Positions 15,557 to 24,568 of a stretch of DNA of 64,000 bases are shown here, piece by piece. This DNA is from Streptomyces sp. NBC_01275 (GTDB taxonomy: Bacteria; Actinomycetota; Actinomycetes; Streptomycetales; Streptomycetaceae): assembly GCF_026340655.1 (NCBI RefSeq), contig NZ_JAPEOZ010000001.1, forward strand, positions 3,596,001 to 3,660,000, given 5' to 3'. The stretch's first letter is position 1, and every line of letters begins with the position of its first letter. Below the pieces are notes generated by a model. The model saw nothing but the letters and a program-made list of their open reading frames with translations, ran no database searches and was not told where the DNA came from. Made by a program: the position numbers and the translations under genes.

Positions 15557-16678
15557 TCACGGCGACTGTTCCTGCCGCCCCGCACAGAAGGCGACCGTCA
15601 GGTCCTTCACCAGCGCCTTGCGCTCGTAGTCGTCCAGCTCCACCAGCCCCCGCATGGTCAGCCGGGTCACCGTGTCCTCCACCGAGTCGACCACCGAGGT
15701 CAGCACGCTCGCCCGGTGCTGGGCGTCGAGGGCTGCGATCCGGCGGCGGTGCATCGCGGGGGCGACCTCGGGGGCGTACTCGACCAGGACCGGCTGCACC
15801 GAGAACACCTCCAGGCCCACCGCGCCCGCGTCCCGCGCCACCAGCCCGGTCAGCGCCTCCCCCGCCGCCTCGACCGAACTGCGCGGAGCCCCCGGCGTCT
15901 CCACCGAGATCCGGGCCAGGGCCGCCTCGACGCACTCGCGCAGATACGTCTCGTGGTCCTCCACGCCCAGCGTGGCCCGCGCGGTGTCCCGCACCCGCCA
16001 CACCACCAGCACGACCACCCGCAGCGCGACCCCGCTGCGGTCGGCGGCGGGCATCGGTTCGCTGCGCCAGTGCCTCAGCCGTACGTCGACCCGGCGGCGC
16101 AGCAGCAACGGGTTGACCCACAGCAGGCCGGTCCGCCGCACGGTCCCCCGGTAGCGGCCGAACAGGCCGAGCACCCAGGCCCGCCCGGTCCGGCCCCGCG
16201 CGAGCCCGCCGAAGCCGAACAGCCCCAGGGCTCCCGCGCCCGCGTACGCCGCCCACTGCACCGGGCCGAGTCCCGCCCCTGCGCACTCCGGCAGCTGCAG
16301 CGCCTCCACCGCGAGCGGGGGCAGCACGCCCGCCCACCACGATGCGGCCACACAGCCGACCGCCCCGCAGGTCCCGGCGAGCACTCCCACCACGCCGGGC
16401 AGCACCCGCGCGGGCCGCTCCACCAGCTCGGGGTCGACCTGCGCGAGCGGCCGCGCCTTCGCCTGCTGCGCCGGCCGACGCAGCCGCGGCTGCTCCCCGG
16501 TTCCCGGCCGGCCGCCCACCACGGCGGGCTCGAGCGGCACCGGCCGCGGCTCGGCGTCGTCGCGGAACAGCAGGTGGACGGGGATCTCGGTGGTGGCCTC
16601 GTTCTGGATGAGCCGCGCGGGCCGGGACGACCCCTCGGGCTCGGGTGTGGGGGAACCGGTCGTGTTGGTCGTGTTCAT
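15557..16678 (-). CDS. SPFH/band-7 domain membrane protein
   Basis: A 373-residue protein. The N-terminal about 75 residues are hydrophilic, two hydrophobic segments follow at about 90-115 and 130-150, and then comes an SPFH domain (LLWVNPLLLRRRVDVRLRHW, ALRVVVLVVWRVRDTARATLGV, ETYLRECVEAALARISVE). It ends with an alpha-helical stretch rich in Ala and Glu. SPFH proteins oligomerise as membrane scaffolds (stomatin/flotillin-like). ATG at 16678 is chosen for its GGAGG at 16685-16689. The open frame extends much further upstream, but only as a shadow of the next gene. Confidence 0.83.
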   Translation of the reverse strand: MNTTNTTGSPTPEPEGSSRPARLIQNEATTEIPVHLLFRDDAEPRPVPLEPAVVGGRPGTGEQPRLRRPAQQAKARPLAQVDPELVERPARVLPGVVGVLAGTCGAVGCVAASWWAGVLPPLAVEALQLPECAGAGLGPVQWAAYAGAGALGLFGFGGLARGRTGRAWVLGLFGRYRGTVRRTGLLWVNPLLLRRRVDVRLRHWRSEPMPAADRSGVALRVVVLVVWRVRDTARATLGVEDHETYLRECVEAALARISVETPGAPRSSVEAAGEALTGLVARDAGAVGLEVFSVQPVLVEYAPEVAPAMHRRRIAALDAQHRASVLTSVVDSVEDTVTRLTMRGLVELDDYERKALVKDLTVAFCAGRQEQSP

Positions 16679-16743
16679 GCGTGCCTCCAGCCTCCGCGCC
16701 AGATACGCCATGACAGTGAGCGTCGGTCTTCGGGTCGTCGGGT

Positions 16744-18252
16744 CTACGAGAACAGTCGCCGCCAGGTCTCCGGGCCCGGGTAGCCGTCCGCCGCGCCGCC
16801 GCGCCAGCCCTGGGTGCGCTGGAACGCCTCGACGCCACGCCGGTCCGCCTCGCCCCAGCGGGGTCCCGGACCCTTTGCGTAGTACTTGCCGAATCCTTTC
16901 TTCACCAGCTGCCTCCCGAGCTGGGTGACGTGGACGTCGTGCGCGCCGGGCCGGAACACGGCCCGGCCCGGATAGGCGGGGACGCGGGGGGCCGAGGACG
17001 GGGCGGGCGGGCCCGCGGCCCCGGTCACGGGGGACGTGACGCCCCCGGCCCCCTGGGTGTTCTCGGCCGGCACGGCAGGTACAGCGGGTACGGCCGGTAC
17101 AGCGGGTACGGCCGGTGCGGCAGGCGTGCCGGGCCCGATGTCCCTGCCCCGGTGGGTCACCAGCAGCGCCCACGCCTTCGGGCCGGGCAGTCCGTCGGCG
17201 TCCGCGCCCCGCCAGCCCTGGGCCTGCTGGAACGCCTGGGTGGCCCGGCGGTCGGCGTCCGACCAGCGCGGGCCGGGGCCCGAGGTGTAGAAGCGGGCGG
17301 CGCCGCGCTCGATGAGGAGCCGGCCGAGCAGGGTGACGTACGCGTTGTTCGCGCCCGGGCCGAAGGACGACGGCCCGGGGTACGGGGTCGCCGTCGCCCC
17401 GGGGCCGCCGTCCGGCTTGTCGCCGTCCCCGGCGTCGGCGTTCCCGGCGTCGGCGTCCCCGGCGTCGGCGTCGGGCTTGTCGCCGTCCGCGACGGCCGGC
17501 TCCTGGACCCCCGTCGTGACCCCTTTGTAGCGGTAGGCGAGATAGCTGTCGGAGTGACTCCAGTAGGCATAGGGAGTCGCCTGGCGGCGGGCGGTCGGAC
17601 GGGTCTGTTCGTAGGCGATGTAGTAACTGTGGGTGTAGTCCGTCCAACCGCCGAACAGAACGACGTGCGACCCTTTCTGGGGGTCGGACGGATTGTGGAA
17701 CAGCAGCATGTCGCCGGGCTGGAGTTCCTCCTTGGAAATCCGCGTGCCGTACTGGTCGAGGGTGCCCGTCCACTCGTTCCCCGCCAGGTTCCAGGCCATC
17801 GAGACGAAGCCCGAGCAGTCCTGCCGGTAACCGTCGAACCAGTAGGCGCCCATGCTGTACGGCACTTTCTGCGCGACCCATTCCTTGGCCCGTCTGATGA
17901 TGTCCGCGCGGGTCGTCGCGGGCGTCTCCGCCGGGCCCGCGTGCCCCGGCGGCATCGCGGGCTGCCCGCCCGGACCGTGCAGCGGAGCCTTGCCCCCCTG
18001 CGGGGTGTCGGGCTCGTCACCTGCGGGAACGCCCGGCCGGGCAGGGGTGTGCGAGGCGGCGAGGGCGGGCGCCGCATGACCGGCGCCGAGCGCGGCGGCG
18101 GCCGCCGCGGCGACGATCACGGCCCGGTGGGCGGCCGGGCGACCGCCGAAAGGGGCCGACGGGGAATACGGACTCACCCGGTGCCGCTGAACGCATCCGG
18201 GGCAGTCGCAGTCGCTCGCGGGATCGAATTCCTCGAATACCGGAGTCGCCAT
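16744..18252 (-). CDS. Secreted NlpC/P60-type hydrolase with two wall-binding repeats
   Basis: A 502-residue protein. The N-terminus carries a Cys cluster SDCDCPGC (residues 13-20) before a hydrophobic signal/anchor segment (about 42-66). A cysteine peptidase domain at about 115-260 has Cys146 (QDCSGFV) and His196 (GSHVVLF), the NlpC/P60-type dyad. Two repeats of about 60 residues follow. Each contains a RPG(A/P)xxxxVTxLGR-like start and a GPGPRW motif leading to (Q)GWRG, separated by Ala/Asp/Gly and Pro/Ala/Val linkers built from short DNA repeats. It probably cleaves or binds peptidoglycan. ATG at 18252 has GAGGGGAA upstream. Confidence 0.82.
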   Translation of the reverse strand: MATPVFEEFDPASDCDCPGCVQRHRVSPYSPSAPFGGRPAAHRAVIVAAAAAAALGAGHAAPALAASHTPARPGVPAGDEPDTPQGGKAPLHGPGGQPAMPPGHAGPAETPATTRADIIRRAKEWVAQKVPYSMGAYWFDGYRQDCSGFVSMAWNLAGNEWTGTLDQYGTRISKEELQPGDMLLFHNPSDPQKGSHVVLFGGWTDYTHSYYIAYEQTRPTARRQATPYAYWSHSDSYLAYRYKGVTTGVQEPAVADGDKPDADAGDADAGNADAGDGDKPDGGPGATATPYPGPSSFGPGANNAYVTLLGRLLIERGAARFYTSGPGPRWSDADRRATQAFQQAQGWRGADADGLPGPKAWALLVTHRGRDIGPGTPAAPAVPAVPAVPAVPAVPAENTQGAGGVTSPVTGAAGPPAPSSAPRVPAYPGRAVFRPGAHDVHVTQLGRQLVKKGFGKYYAKGPGPRWGEADRRGVEAFQRTQGWRGGAADGYPGPETWRRLFS

Positions 18253-18467
18253 GCGATTCCCCTCACACTCCAGATGGAAATGTCCGCGACTGTGCACGTC
18301 CGCCAGTTTCTCAACTGTCTTCCCGGCGCGCATGCTGACGGTCCGAATGATGTACCCGACCCCTCTGACGGCCCTTCCCGGCTTCCCTTCCCCGGGCCGA
18401 CGGTCAGGTTCCCCGGCCGGCGGTCGGGGGCACCCTCGGAGGTCCTGTAGAGTTGTCGCGTCAGCAG

Positions 18468-18541
18468 GCGCCGCTAGCTCAGTTGGTTAGAGCAGCTGAC
18501 TCTTAATCAGCGGGTCCGGGGTTCGAGTCCCTGGCGGCGCA
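18468..18541 (+). tRNA. tRNA-Lys (anticodon CUU), copy 3
   Basis: 74 nt, identical to the other two. The acceptor starts at G18468 and the discriminator is A18541. It shares the upstream motif GTCAGCAG with copy 1 and has a -10-like TAGAGT at 18448-18453. Confidence 0.97.
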
Positions 18542-18548
18542 CAGACAC

Positions 18549-18580
18549 CGAAGGCCTCTCGTGAAAGCGAGGGGCCTTCG
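18549..18580 (+). terminator. Hairpin terminator after tRNA-Lys copy 3
   Basis: A 13-bp stem (18549-18561 with 18568-18580, one G-T pair) and 6-nt loop begin 7 nt after the tRNA. Between it and the sortase stop (18581-18803) I see no gene. Confidence 0.8.
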
Positions 18581-18803
18581 TTCGTGTCCGCGTGACCGCC
18601 CTCTAGGCTCCGGGGTTCGTTCCGTCCTACAGTCGGCCTGCCGGCTCCAGCTCTGCGCAGCCTCCCGCGCCGGCGCCGGGTCACTCCCGCGGCCCGTGCG
18701 CACGCGGTCGAGGACCGGCCCGGTCGACGGTTTCCGGGGGAGCAGGCCGCCGACCGGGCCCGGTGACGTCGCGAGGGCGGCGGCGTCGAGGTGACAACGG
18801 GCT

Positions 18804-18843
18804 CACGTCGGGCGCACGTCGGGCCGACGTCGGGCCGACGTCG
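18804..18843 (-). repeat. 11-bp tandem repeat beside the sortase 3' end
   Basis: About 3.6 copies of CACGTCGGGCS/GACGTCGGGCC end 2 bp before the stop codon of the class F sortase gene. GACGTC is itself palindromic, so the array can form alternative hairpins. Confidence 0.7.
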
Positions 18844-18845
18844 TG

Positions 18846-19505
18846 TCAGAGGGCCGTGCCCGTCAGATACGCCGACACGATCACGTTCGCCGTGTAGCTG
18901 CGGCTCGCCCGGTCGAAGGAGCCGCCGCAGGTGATCAGCCGCAGCTCGGCGCGGTCCGACTGGCGGGTCCCGTAGACCTGGCGGGCGTCGAAGCGGTCGC
19001 GCTGGACGACCTCGACGTCGTCGACGGTGAACTCGGCGACCTTCCCGTCGTCGCGGATCACGCGGATCGTCTCGCCGGCGTGCATCGTGCTCAGCTTGTA
19101 GAAGACGGCGGGCCGGGTCTCGGTGTCGACGTGCCCGACCATCAGCGCGGCCCCCTTGGCCCCGGGCTTCGCGCCGGCCGCGTACCAGCCGACGACGCCC
19201 GCCTGATCGAAGGGCGGCGGGTCGATCGCGCCCTGCGTGTCCAGGCCGCGGGCCACGACCGGCGCCTGGACGCCGAGTTCGGGGATGTCGATGCGCTGCG
19301 GCAGCGCCTGCCCCAACGGCTGTGCCGCGGGCGGCAGTTCGGCGTCCGCCGGGCGGCCCACCGCGGCCACGTCACCCGTGGTCGGCGCGGATATGCCCCG
19401 CCGTACGTCGGTCACCTCGCGCCCCCACAGCCACAGCCCGAGCAGCAGCATCGCCCAGGCCACGCCGGTGAGGAAGCGCCCGGAGGAGCGTTCGCGGTCG
19501 GCCAT
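18846..19505 (-). CDS. Class F sortase
   Basis: A 219-residue membrane-anchored transpeptidase. A single N-terminal hydrophobic helix (about residues 12-28) is followed by the sortase beta-barrel: His in LMVGHVDT, catalytic Cys in LRLITCGGSF and Arg in RASRSYTANVIV. The C-terminus is short, as in class F. It probably attaches or processes surface proteins. It lies 3 bp after the gene for a signal-peptide protein, so the two form an operon and that protein is a plausible partner. Confidence 0.9.
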   Translation of the reverse strand: MADRERSSGRFLTGVAWAMLLLGLWLWGREVTDVRRGISAPTTGDVAAVGRPADAELPPAAQPLGQALPQRIDIPELGVQAPVVARGLDTQGAIDPPPFDQAGVVGWYAAGAKPGAKGAALMVGHVDTETRPAVFYKLSTMHAGETIRVIRDDGKVAEFTVDDVEVVQRDRFDARQVYGTRQSDRAELRLITCGGSFDRASRSYTANVIVSAYLTGTAL

Positions 19506-19508
19506 GGG

Positions 19509-20129
19509 TCAGCCCGTCCTGCGGCTCCGGCGGGCGCTGCGGAACGCCACGACGGTTGCGGCGACGCCCGCGAGCACCAGTCCGGTGACCGCCTGCGCGG
19601 TGCCGGGCCCCTCCGCGCGCGCCTCGTCGACGACGGCGAGCGGCGCGGCCCCACCACCGCCCGCATGCACGGGCGCGACGGGAGAGGCGGGTGCGGTCGG
19701 CTCGTACGGCTGAGGCGACTGCGATGGTCGTGACGACTGCGACGACGCCGCCGCCACGACCTTGATCCGGCCCTTCACCTGGAAGTCGACGCAGGTGATC
19801 CGTACGTCGTAGGAGCCGGGCTCGATCGAGGAGCGGACCCGGGTCTCGCCGACGAGCGCGCCGCCGGCGTCGCCCGTGCCGCCCGTGCCGCCCGCGGAGA
19901 CGAGTGTCGCGTCCGCGACGAAGGCCTCCGAGGCCGCGGTGGCCGTCCGACCGCCGCAGCCGCTGACCCGCAGGGCGACCTCGACGCCAGGGGACGGGGT
20001 CGACGGCGTCACGGTGACGCTGCCGCCTCCGTTCGCGGCGTGGGCCATGGGGGCTGTGCAGACCGTGGGGGCCAGCGTCGCCACGGCGACGGCCGCACCC
20101 GCACAGAGAGTGACTTTCAGTGAACGCAT
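19509..20129 (-). CDS. Secreted, C-terminally anchored protein partnered with class F sortase
   Basis: A 206-residue protein with a signal peptide at about residues 1-31 (cleavage after AHA). A beta-rich domain with two Cys pairs holds SGCGG and VRITCVDF. A Ser/Pro-rich stretch, a C-terminal membrane helix (about 178-196) and a basic tail (RSARRSRRTG) follow. The layout is that of a sortase substrate or membrane-anchored surface protein, but no LPxTG or LAxTG is visible. It is co-transcribed with the sortase downstream. Function unknown. Confidence 0.75.
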   Translation of the reverse strand: MRSLKVTLCAGAAVAVATLAPTVCTAPMAHAANGGGSVTVTPSTPSPGVEVALRVSGCGGRTATAASEAFVADATLVSAGGTGGTGDAGGALVGETRVRSSIEPGSYDVRITCVDFQVKGRIKVVAAASSQSSRPSQSPQPYEPTAPASPVAPVHAGGGGAAPLAVVDEARAEGPGTAQAVTGLVLAGVAATVVAFRSARRSRRTG

Positions 20130-20241
20130 CGTGAACCTCCAGCTATCTGGAGGCTCCCCCGCGGGGACCGCTCTCGCATCCTCAGCGGGGTTTCACTGCT
20201 CCGAACGGGTCGGTTTCCGCCTCTTCGGGGTTTGGGCCCGG

Positions 20242-21021
20242 TCAGATCCGGTCGACGAGGTCCGCGATCGAGTCGACGATCCTCGACGGGCGGTACGGGA
20301 AGTTCTCGACCTGCTCGGGGCGGGTCAGGCCGGTGAGCACCAGGTACGTCTGCATTCCGGCCTCGATGCCGGCCAGTACGTCGGTGTCCATGCGGTCGCC
20401 GATCATCGCGCTGGTCTCGGAGTGGGCGCCGATGGCGTTCAGTCCGGTGCGCATCATCAGCGGGTTCGGCTTGCCCGCGAAGTACGGGTGCTTGCCGGTC
20501 GCCTTGGTGATCAGCGCGGCCACCGCGCCGGTCGCGGGCAGCGGACCCTCGGTGGACGGGCCCGTCTCGTCGGGGTTGGTGGCGATGAAACGGGCGCCGT
20601 TCTGGATCAGCCGTACGGCCTTGGTCATGGCCTCGAAGGAGTAGGTGCGGGTCTCGCCGAGGACGACGTAGTCGGGCTCGTGGTCGGTGAGGATGTAGCC
20701 GATGTCGTGCAGCGCGGTGGTCAGGCCCGCCTCGCCGATGACGTACGCCGTGCCGCCGGGCCGCTGGTCGTCCAGGAACTTGGCGGTGGCCAGGGCGGAG
20801 GTCCAGATGTTCTCGATCGGCACGTCCAGGCCCATGCGCTGCAGCCGGGCGTGCAGGTCGCGCGGGGTGTAGATCGAGTTGTTGGTCAGGACCAGGAACG
20901 GCTTGCCGGACTCGCGCAGCTTCTTCAGGAAGGCGTCGGCGCCGGGGATCGGCACACCCTCGTGGATGAGCACACCGTCCATGTCGGTGAGCCACGACTC
21001 GATGGGCTTGCGGTCTGCCAT
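20242..21021 (-). CDS. HAD-IIA family phosphatase (NagD-like)
   Basis: A 259-residue HAD hydrolase. Motif I is DMDGVL (residues 13-18), motif II Thr/Asn in VLTNNS, the IIA cap follows, motif III Lys in FAGKPNP, and motif IV GDRMDTD. NagD-type enzymes dephosphorylate nucleotides or sugar phosphates, and the physiological substrate is unclear. It is a single gene, and the 112-bp gap to the next gene holds no further ORF. Confidence 0.9.
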   Translation of the reverse strand: MADRKPIESWLTDMDGVLIHEGVPIPGADAFLKKLRESGKPFLVLTNNSIYTPRDLHARLQRMGLDVPIENIWTSALATAKFLDDQRPGGTAYVIGEAGLTTALHDIGYILTDHEPDYVVLGETRTYSFEAMTKAVRLIQNGARFIATNPDETGPSTEGPLPATGAVAALITKATGKHPYFAGKPNPLMMRTGLNAIGAHSETSAMIGDRMDTDVLAGIEAGMQTYLVLTGLTRPEQVENFPYRPSRIVDSIADLVDRI

Positions 21022-21198
21022 GTGCGGGATCTCCCTGCCGTACGCGAGTACGCGGTTGCTGCGCGGGGACGCGGTCGCTGCGTCCGCCCCAGCCTAATCA
21101 CAGGCCCGATCTTGAGGGAACGGCCGACTACGGGTCGGACACAGGGGCGGACAGAGGGCGGGCGCGGGGGTGGTCGCGGGGGTGGACACAGGGCGGGC

Positions 21199-21984
21199 TC
21201 AGCGGCGTCGGCGGGACAGCAGCAGGGCGGCCCCGGCGGCGAGGAAACAGCAGGTGGCGGCGGTGAGACCGGCGGGGGAGGCAAGGCCGGTGCGGGCGAG
21301 TTCCGCGGCTTCGTCGGCGAGGGTGAGACGGCCGGCGTCCGGGGCGCCCGAGGCGGCGGTGGAGGCCGAGTCGTCCGGCTCGGGGGCGGCGGTGGAGGCC
21401 GAGTCGTCCGCGTCCGGCTCGGGGGTGGAGTCGGGACGGGGGTCGGCCTCGACGGAGAAGCGGTAGTCGTTCGACTGGCCCACCCAGTCGCCGTCGTCGC
21501 CGTGCCGCTGGACGACGGCCGCGTTGACGGTGACGTCGTTGGGGGCGGTGTCCGAGGTGAGGGCCAGGCGCAGCTCGACGGTGACGGTGCGGCCGGGGGC
21601 GACGGTGAAGCCGGGGCCGCTCGTGAACGCGCCGACGAGTTCGTCCTCGTCGGTGGTCTCGAAACGGACGGGCTGCGGTCGGCCGTCGGCGTAGTACTCC
21701 AGGTGCGGCTGGGACGGCTTCAGGGCGCGCTCGGCGTCGACCAGGACGACGACCGGGTGGACGTCGGCGCAGGTGCGGCGCGTGGTGTTGGTCAGGTCGA
21801 GGTACCAGGTGCCGTATCCGCCGCCGGCCCGGTAGGAGTCGGGGCCGCCGTGCAGCCGGGTGGTGAGGGGGAAGGCGCCGGTGTCCGGACCGGCGCAGGA
21901 AGGGCCGGCTTCCGCGTACGCGGGCACGGGGAGGAGGACGGCGGCTGCGGCAAGGCAGAGGGTGACGGGCGTGCACAGTCGCAT
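21199..21984 (-). CDS. Secreted protein with LAxTG sorting signal
   Basis: A 261-residue protein with a signal peptide (about residues 1-24) and a domain of Ig-like beta character containing CADVHPVVVLVDAE. An acidic Ser/Asp/Ala linker built from DNA repeats (PEPDADDSASTAAPEPDDSA) follows. The C-terminal sorting signal is ELARTG, a hydrophobic helix and the tail RRRR. LAxTG is the class E sortase motif in Streptomyces, so the protein is probably anchored to peptidoglycan. A class E sortase is encoded 6 kb away at 27345. The start could also be GTG at 21990. Confidence 0.78.
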   Translation of the reverse strand: MRLCTPVTLCLAAAAVLLPVPAYAEAGPSCAGPDTGAFPLTTRLHGGPDSYRAGGGYGTWYLDLTNTTRRTCADVHPVVVLVDAERALKPSQPHLEYYADGRPQPVRFETTDEDELVGAFTSGPGFTVAPGRTVTVELRLALTSDTAPNDVTVNAAVVQRHGDDGDWVGQSNDYRFSVEADPRPDSTPEPDADDSASTAAPEPDDSASTAASGAPDAGRLTLADEAAELARTGLASPAGLTAATCCFLAAGAALLLSRRRR

Positions 21985-22076
21985 GAACACGTGAGCCTGC
22001 CCGAGGGAAGCGGACGCGGGGCGACGCCGCTCCGTACGGCCGTGCGAATCCGCCCGTTCGGCGGAGGGGGAGGCCA

Positions 22077-22262
22077 TCCCAGGGGGGTGAACCCGGGGGG
22101 GCAGCCCAGGGGGCAATCCAGGGAGGGCAACCCAGGGAGCGGCACCGGCGTGGGTGCGCGGGCCGGCCTGCCTCAGCCCTCCACCAGACCCCAGCCGCCC
22201 GCTCGACCCCAGCCCTCCACTCGCCCCCAGCCACCCACTCGCCCTCAGCCGTCCGCTCGGCC
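22077..22262. repeat. Two degenerate tandem-repeat tracts between surface gene and ROK gene
   Basis: At 22077-22141 there are four imperfect copies of a G-rich unit near GGCAACCCAGGGAG. At 22185-22262 there are four to five 17-18-bp imperfect units (CCAGCCCTCCACTCGCC-like). The ROK stop codon lies inside the second tract. I see no gene in 21985-22244. Confidence 0.6.
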
Positions 22263-23423
22263 GAACACCGGCGCCAGCAGCAGTTGGGCCGCGCCCTCCG
22301 CGACTCCGCGGGCCCCGCCGGGGGCGAGCCGGACCGGTACGGCGCCGTCCGAGGCCCCCTCGCGACGGGCACGGGCGTCGAGGACGGCGGCGACCCCGCG
22401 CACGAACGGCTCCGGCGCGGCCTCGATCGTACGGCCGCCCAGCAGGACGAGGTCGATGTCGAGGAGGGCGACGAGGTTCGAGACGCCCTCGCCGAGGACA
22501 CGCGCCGCCTCCCGTACGTCCCCGCGCTCGATGGCCGCCAGACACAGGGCCTCGACGCAGCCGCGGCTGCCGCAGGAACAGGGCGGTCCGTCCAGTTGGA
22601 TGACCTGGTGGCCGAACTCCCCCGCACCGGTCCGCGCCCCCCGGTGCACGGTCCCGCCGATCACCAGCCCGGCCCCCAGCCCCGTACCGAGATGGAGGTA
22701 GGCGAAGGAGCCGCGCTCGCCGCCGACGGCGAGTCCGAGCGCGGCGGCGTTGGTGTCCTTGTCGACGACGACCGGCACCCCGAGCCGCCCGGCGAGCACG
22801 TCCCGCAGGGGGAAGCCGTCCCACTCGGGGAAGCCGGTGAGCCGGTGGAGGACGCCGTGGGCGTGGTCGAGGGGGCCGGGGAGGGCCACGCCGACGCCGA
22901 GGAGACCGAGGCGGCCGAGGAGACCGAGGAGTGAGGCGGCGACACCGTCCTCATCGAGGCCGTCCTCCGCATCCCCGAAGATCCCTTGAGCGCCCCCGAG
23001 CACCTCCCCTACCACCCCCTCGACCTCCCGCACCACCACCCCGAGGACCGACTCCGCCCCCGCGCCGAGGTCCAGGGGCACGCGCCGCTCGCCGACCACG
23101 CTCCCGTCCAGATCGGCGAGGACCGCCCGCAGTTCGTCCCGGTCCAGGTGGACGCCGACCGCGTGTCCCGCCTCGGGGACGAGTCGCAGCACGGTCCGCG
23201 GCTTGCCTCCGGTCGAGGCGCGTTGGCCCGCCTCCGCCGCCAGCCCCTCCTCCCGCAGCCGGGCGGTGATCTTGCTGACGGCCTGGGGGGTGAGGCCGGT
23301 GCGCTCGGCGAGTTCGAGCCTGCTGATGCCGTCGGGTCCGGCCGCGCGCAGCAGGTCGAGCACGAGCGCGGTGTTGTGGCTGCGCAGGGCCAATAGGTTG
23401 ACGCCTCCGTCCGTCCTGTTCAC
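22245..23423 (-). CDS. ROK-family transcriptional regulator
   Basis: A 392-residue NagC/XylR-type regulator. The N-terminal winged helix (SRLELAERTGLTPQAVSKITARL, about residues 33-55) is followed by the ROK fold. That fold has the ATP/sugar-binding region DKDTNAAALG, the zinc motif CSCGSRGCVE, and GTGLGAGLVIGG. It probably senses a sugar. It is transcribed divergently from the Gfo/Idh/MocA oxidoreductase, and the 25-bp inverted repeat between them is a likely operator. The C-terminal stop lies in repeat DNA. Confidence 0.9.
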   Translation of the reverse strand: MNRTDGGVNLLALRSHNTALVLDLLRAAGPDGISRLELAERTGLTPQAVSKITARLREEGLAAEAGQRASTGGKPRTVLRLVPEAGHAVGVHLDRDELRAVLADLDGSVVGERRVPLDLGAGAESVLGVVVREVEGVVGEVLGGAQGIFGDAEDGLDEDGVAASLLGLLGRLGLLGVGVALPGPLDHAHGVLHRLTGFPEWDGFPLRDVLAGRLGVPVVVDKDTNAAALGLAVGGERGSFAYLHLGTGLGAGLVIGGTVHRGARTGAGEFGHQVIQLDGPPCSCGSRGCVEALCLAAIERGDVREAARVLGEGVSNLVALLDIDLVLLGGRTIEAAPEPFVRGVAAVLDARARREGASDGAVPVRLAPGGARGVAEGAAQLLLAPVFGRADG

Positions 23424-23447
23424 GCTCCCATTGTCCCCCCTGCTTGC

Positions 23448-23472
23448 ACTTTGGCAACAGCGTTGCGAAAGT
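23448..23472. promoter_or_regulatory. Inverted-repeat operator between ROK and oxidoreductase genes
   Basis: ACTTTGGCAAC (23448-23458), AGC spacer, GTTGCGAAAGT (23462-23472). The arms match at 10 of 11 positions. It sits 24 bp from the ROK start and 7 bp from the oxidoreductase ATG, so a bound repressor would block both promoters. ROK regulators usually bind AT-richer repeats of this kind. Confidence 0.75.
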
Positions 23473-23479
23473 AGAGCGC

Positions 23480-24568
23480 ATGACTGGACGCACCACTGGC
23501 GACACTCCCCTCCGCGTGGGCCTGATCGGCTACGGCCTCGCGGGCTCCGTCTTCCACGCCCCGCTGATCGCCGCCGCCGAGGGCCTCGCCCTCGACACGG
23601 TGGTCACCTCGAACCCCGAGCGGCAGCAGCAGGCCCGCGCCGAGTTCCCCGACGTGCGCCTCGCCGCGGCCCCCGACGACCTCCTCGCCCGGGCCGACGA
23701 GCTGGACCTGGTCGTCATCGCGTCCCCGAACAAGACGCACGTCCCGCTCGCCGCCGCCGCCCTCGAGGCCGGCCTCCCGGTCGTCGTCGACAAGCCGGTC
23801 GCCGGCGCCGCCGCCGAGGCACGGAAGCTGGCCGCCCTCGCCGAGGAGCGCGGACTGCTCCTCTCCGTCTTCCAGAACCGCCGCTGGGACAACGACTTCC
23901 TGACCCTCCGCAAGCTGCTGGACGAGGGCGAGCTGGGCGACGTATGGCGGTTCGAGTCGCGGTTCGAGCGGTGGCGGCCGCAGCCGAAGGGCGGCTGGCG
24001 GGAGTCCGGCGACCCGGAAGAGATCGGAGGTCTGCTCTACGACCTCGGCAGTCACGTCGTCGACCAGGCGCTCGTGCTGTTCGGTCCGGCGGCCTCCGTG
24101 TACGCGGAGGCGGACGTCCGGCGACCCGGCGCGGAGACGGACGACGACACGTTCATCGCGCTCACCCACGCCAGCGGCGTCCGCTCGCACCTGTACGTCT
24201 CCGCGACGACCGCCCAACTCGGCCCGCGTTTCCGGGTGCTCGGCTCGCGGGCGGGCTATGTGAAGTACGGCCTCGACCCGCAGGAGGCGGCCCTGCGGGA
24301 GGGGCTGCGCCCCGGCACGACGGCCGACTGGGGGACCGAGGGCGAGGAGCTGTGGGGCCGGGTCGGCGCGGGAGACTCCCCGCTGACCGGCGGCGGACGA
24401 CCCGAACAGACCCTCCCCGGCGACTACCCCGCCTATTACGCTGCGGTGGCCAAGGCACTGATCGACGGCGGCCCGAACCCGGTGACCGCCCAGGAGGCGG
24501 CCGCCGCCCTCGACGTACTGGAGGCGGCGCGCCGTTCGGCACGAGAGCAAGTGGCGGTGACGCTGTGA
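23480..24568 (+). CDS. Gfo/Idh/MocA-family NAD(P)-dependent oxidoreductase
   Basis: A 362-residue protein with N-terminal Rossmann fold LIGYGLAGSVFHAPLI, the catalytic-lysine signature VDKPVA, FQNRRWDNDFLTL and a C-terminal alpha/beta substrate domain with DLGSHVVDQAL. It probably oxidises a sugar or inositol derivative, consistent with the adjacent ROK regulator. ATG at 23480 is preferred over an upstream in-frame ATG lying in the operator. The stop overlaps the next start as TGATG. Confidence 0.9.
   Translation: MTGRTTGDTPLRVGLIGYGLAGSVFHAPLIAAAEGLALDTVVTSNPERQQQARAEFPDVRLAAAPDDLLARADELDLVVIASPNKTHVPLAAAALEAGLPVVVDKPVAGAAAEARKLAALAEERGLLLSVFQNRRWDNDFLTLRKLLDEGELGDVWRFESRFERWRPQPKGGWRESGDPEEIGGLLYDLGSHVVDQALVLFGPAASVYAEADVRRPGAETDDDTFIALTHASGVRSHLYVSATTAQLGPRFRVLGSRAGYVKYGLDPQEAALREGLRPGTTADWGTEGEELWGRVGAGDSPLTGGGRPEQTLPGDYPAYYAAVAKALIDGGPNPVTAQEAAAALDVLEAARRSAREQVAVTL

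Noticed and set aside
687..18541. tRNA-Lys copies as attachment sites of an integrated element
   Set aside because: No integrase gene lies beside any copy, and the copies are complete genes with their own terminators rather than partial att repeats.
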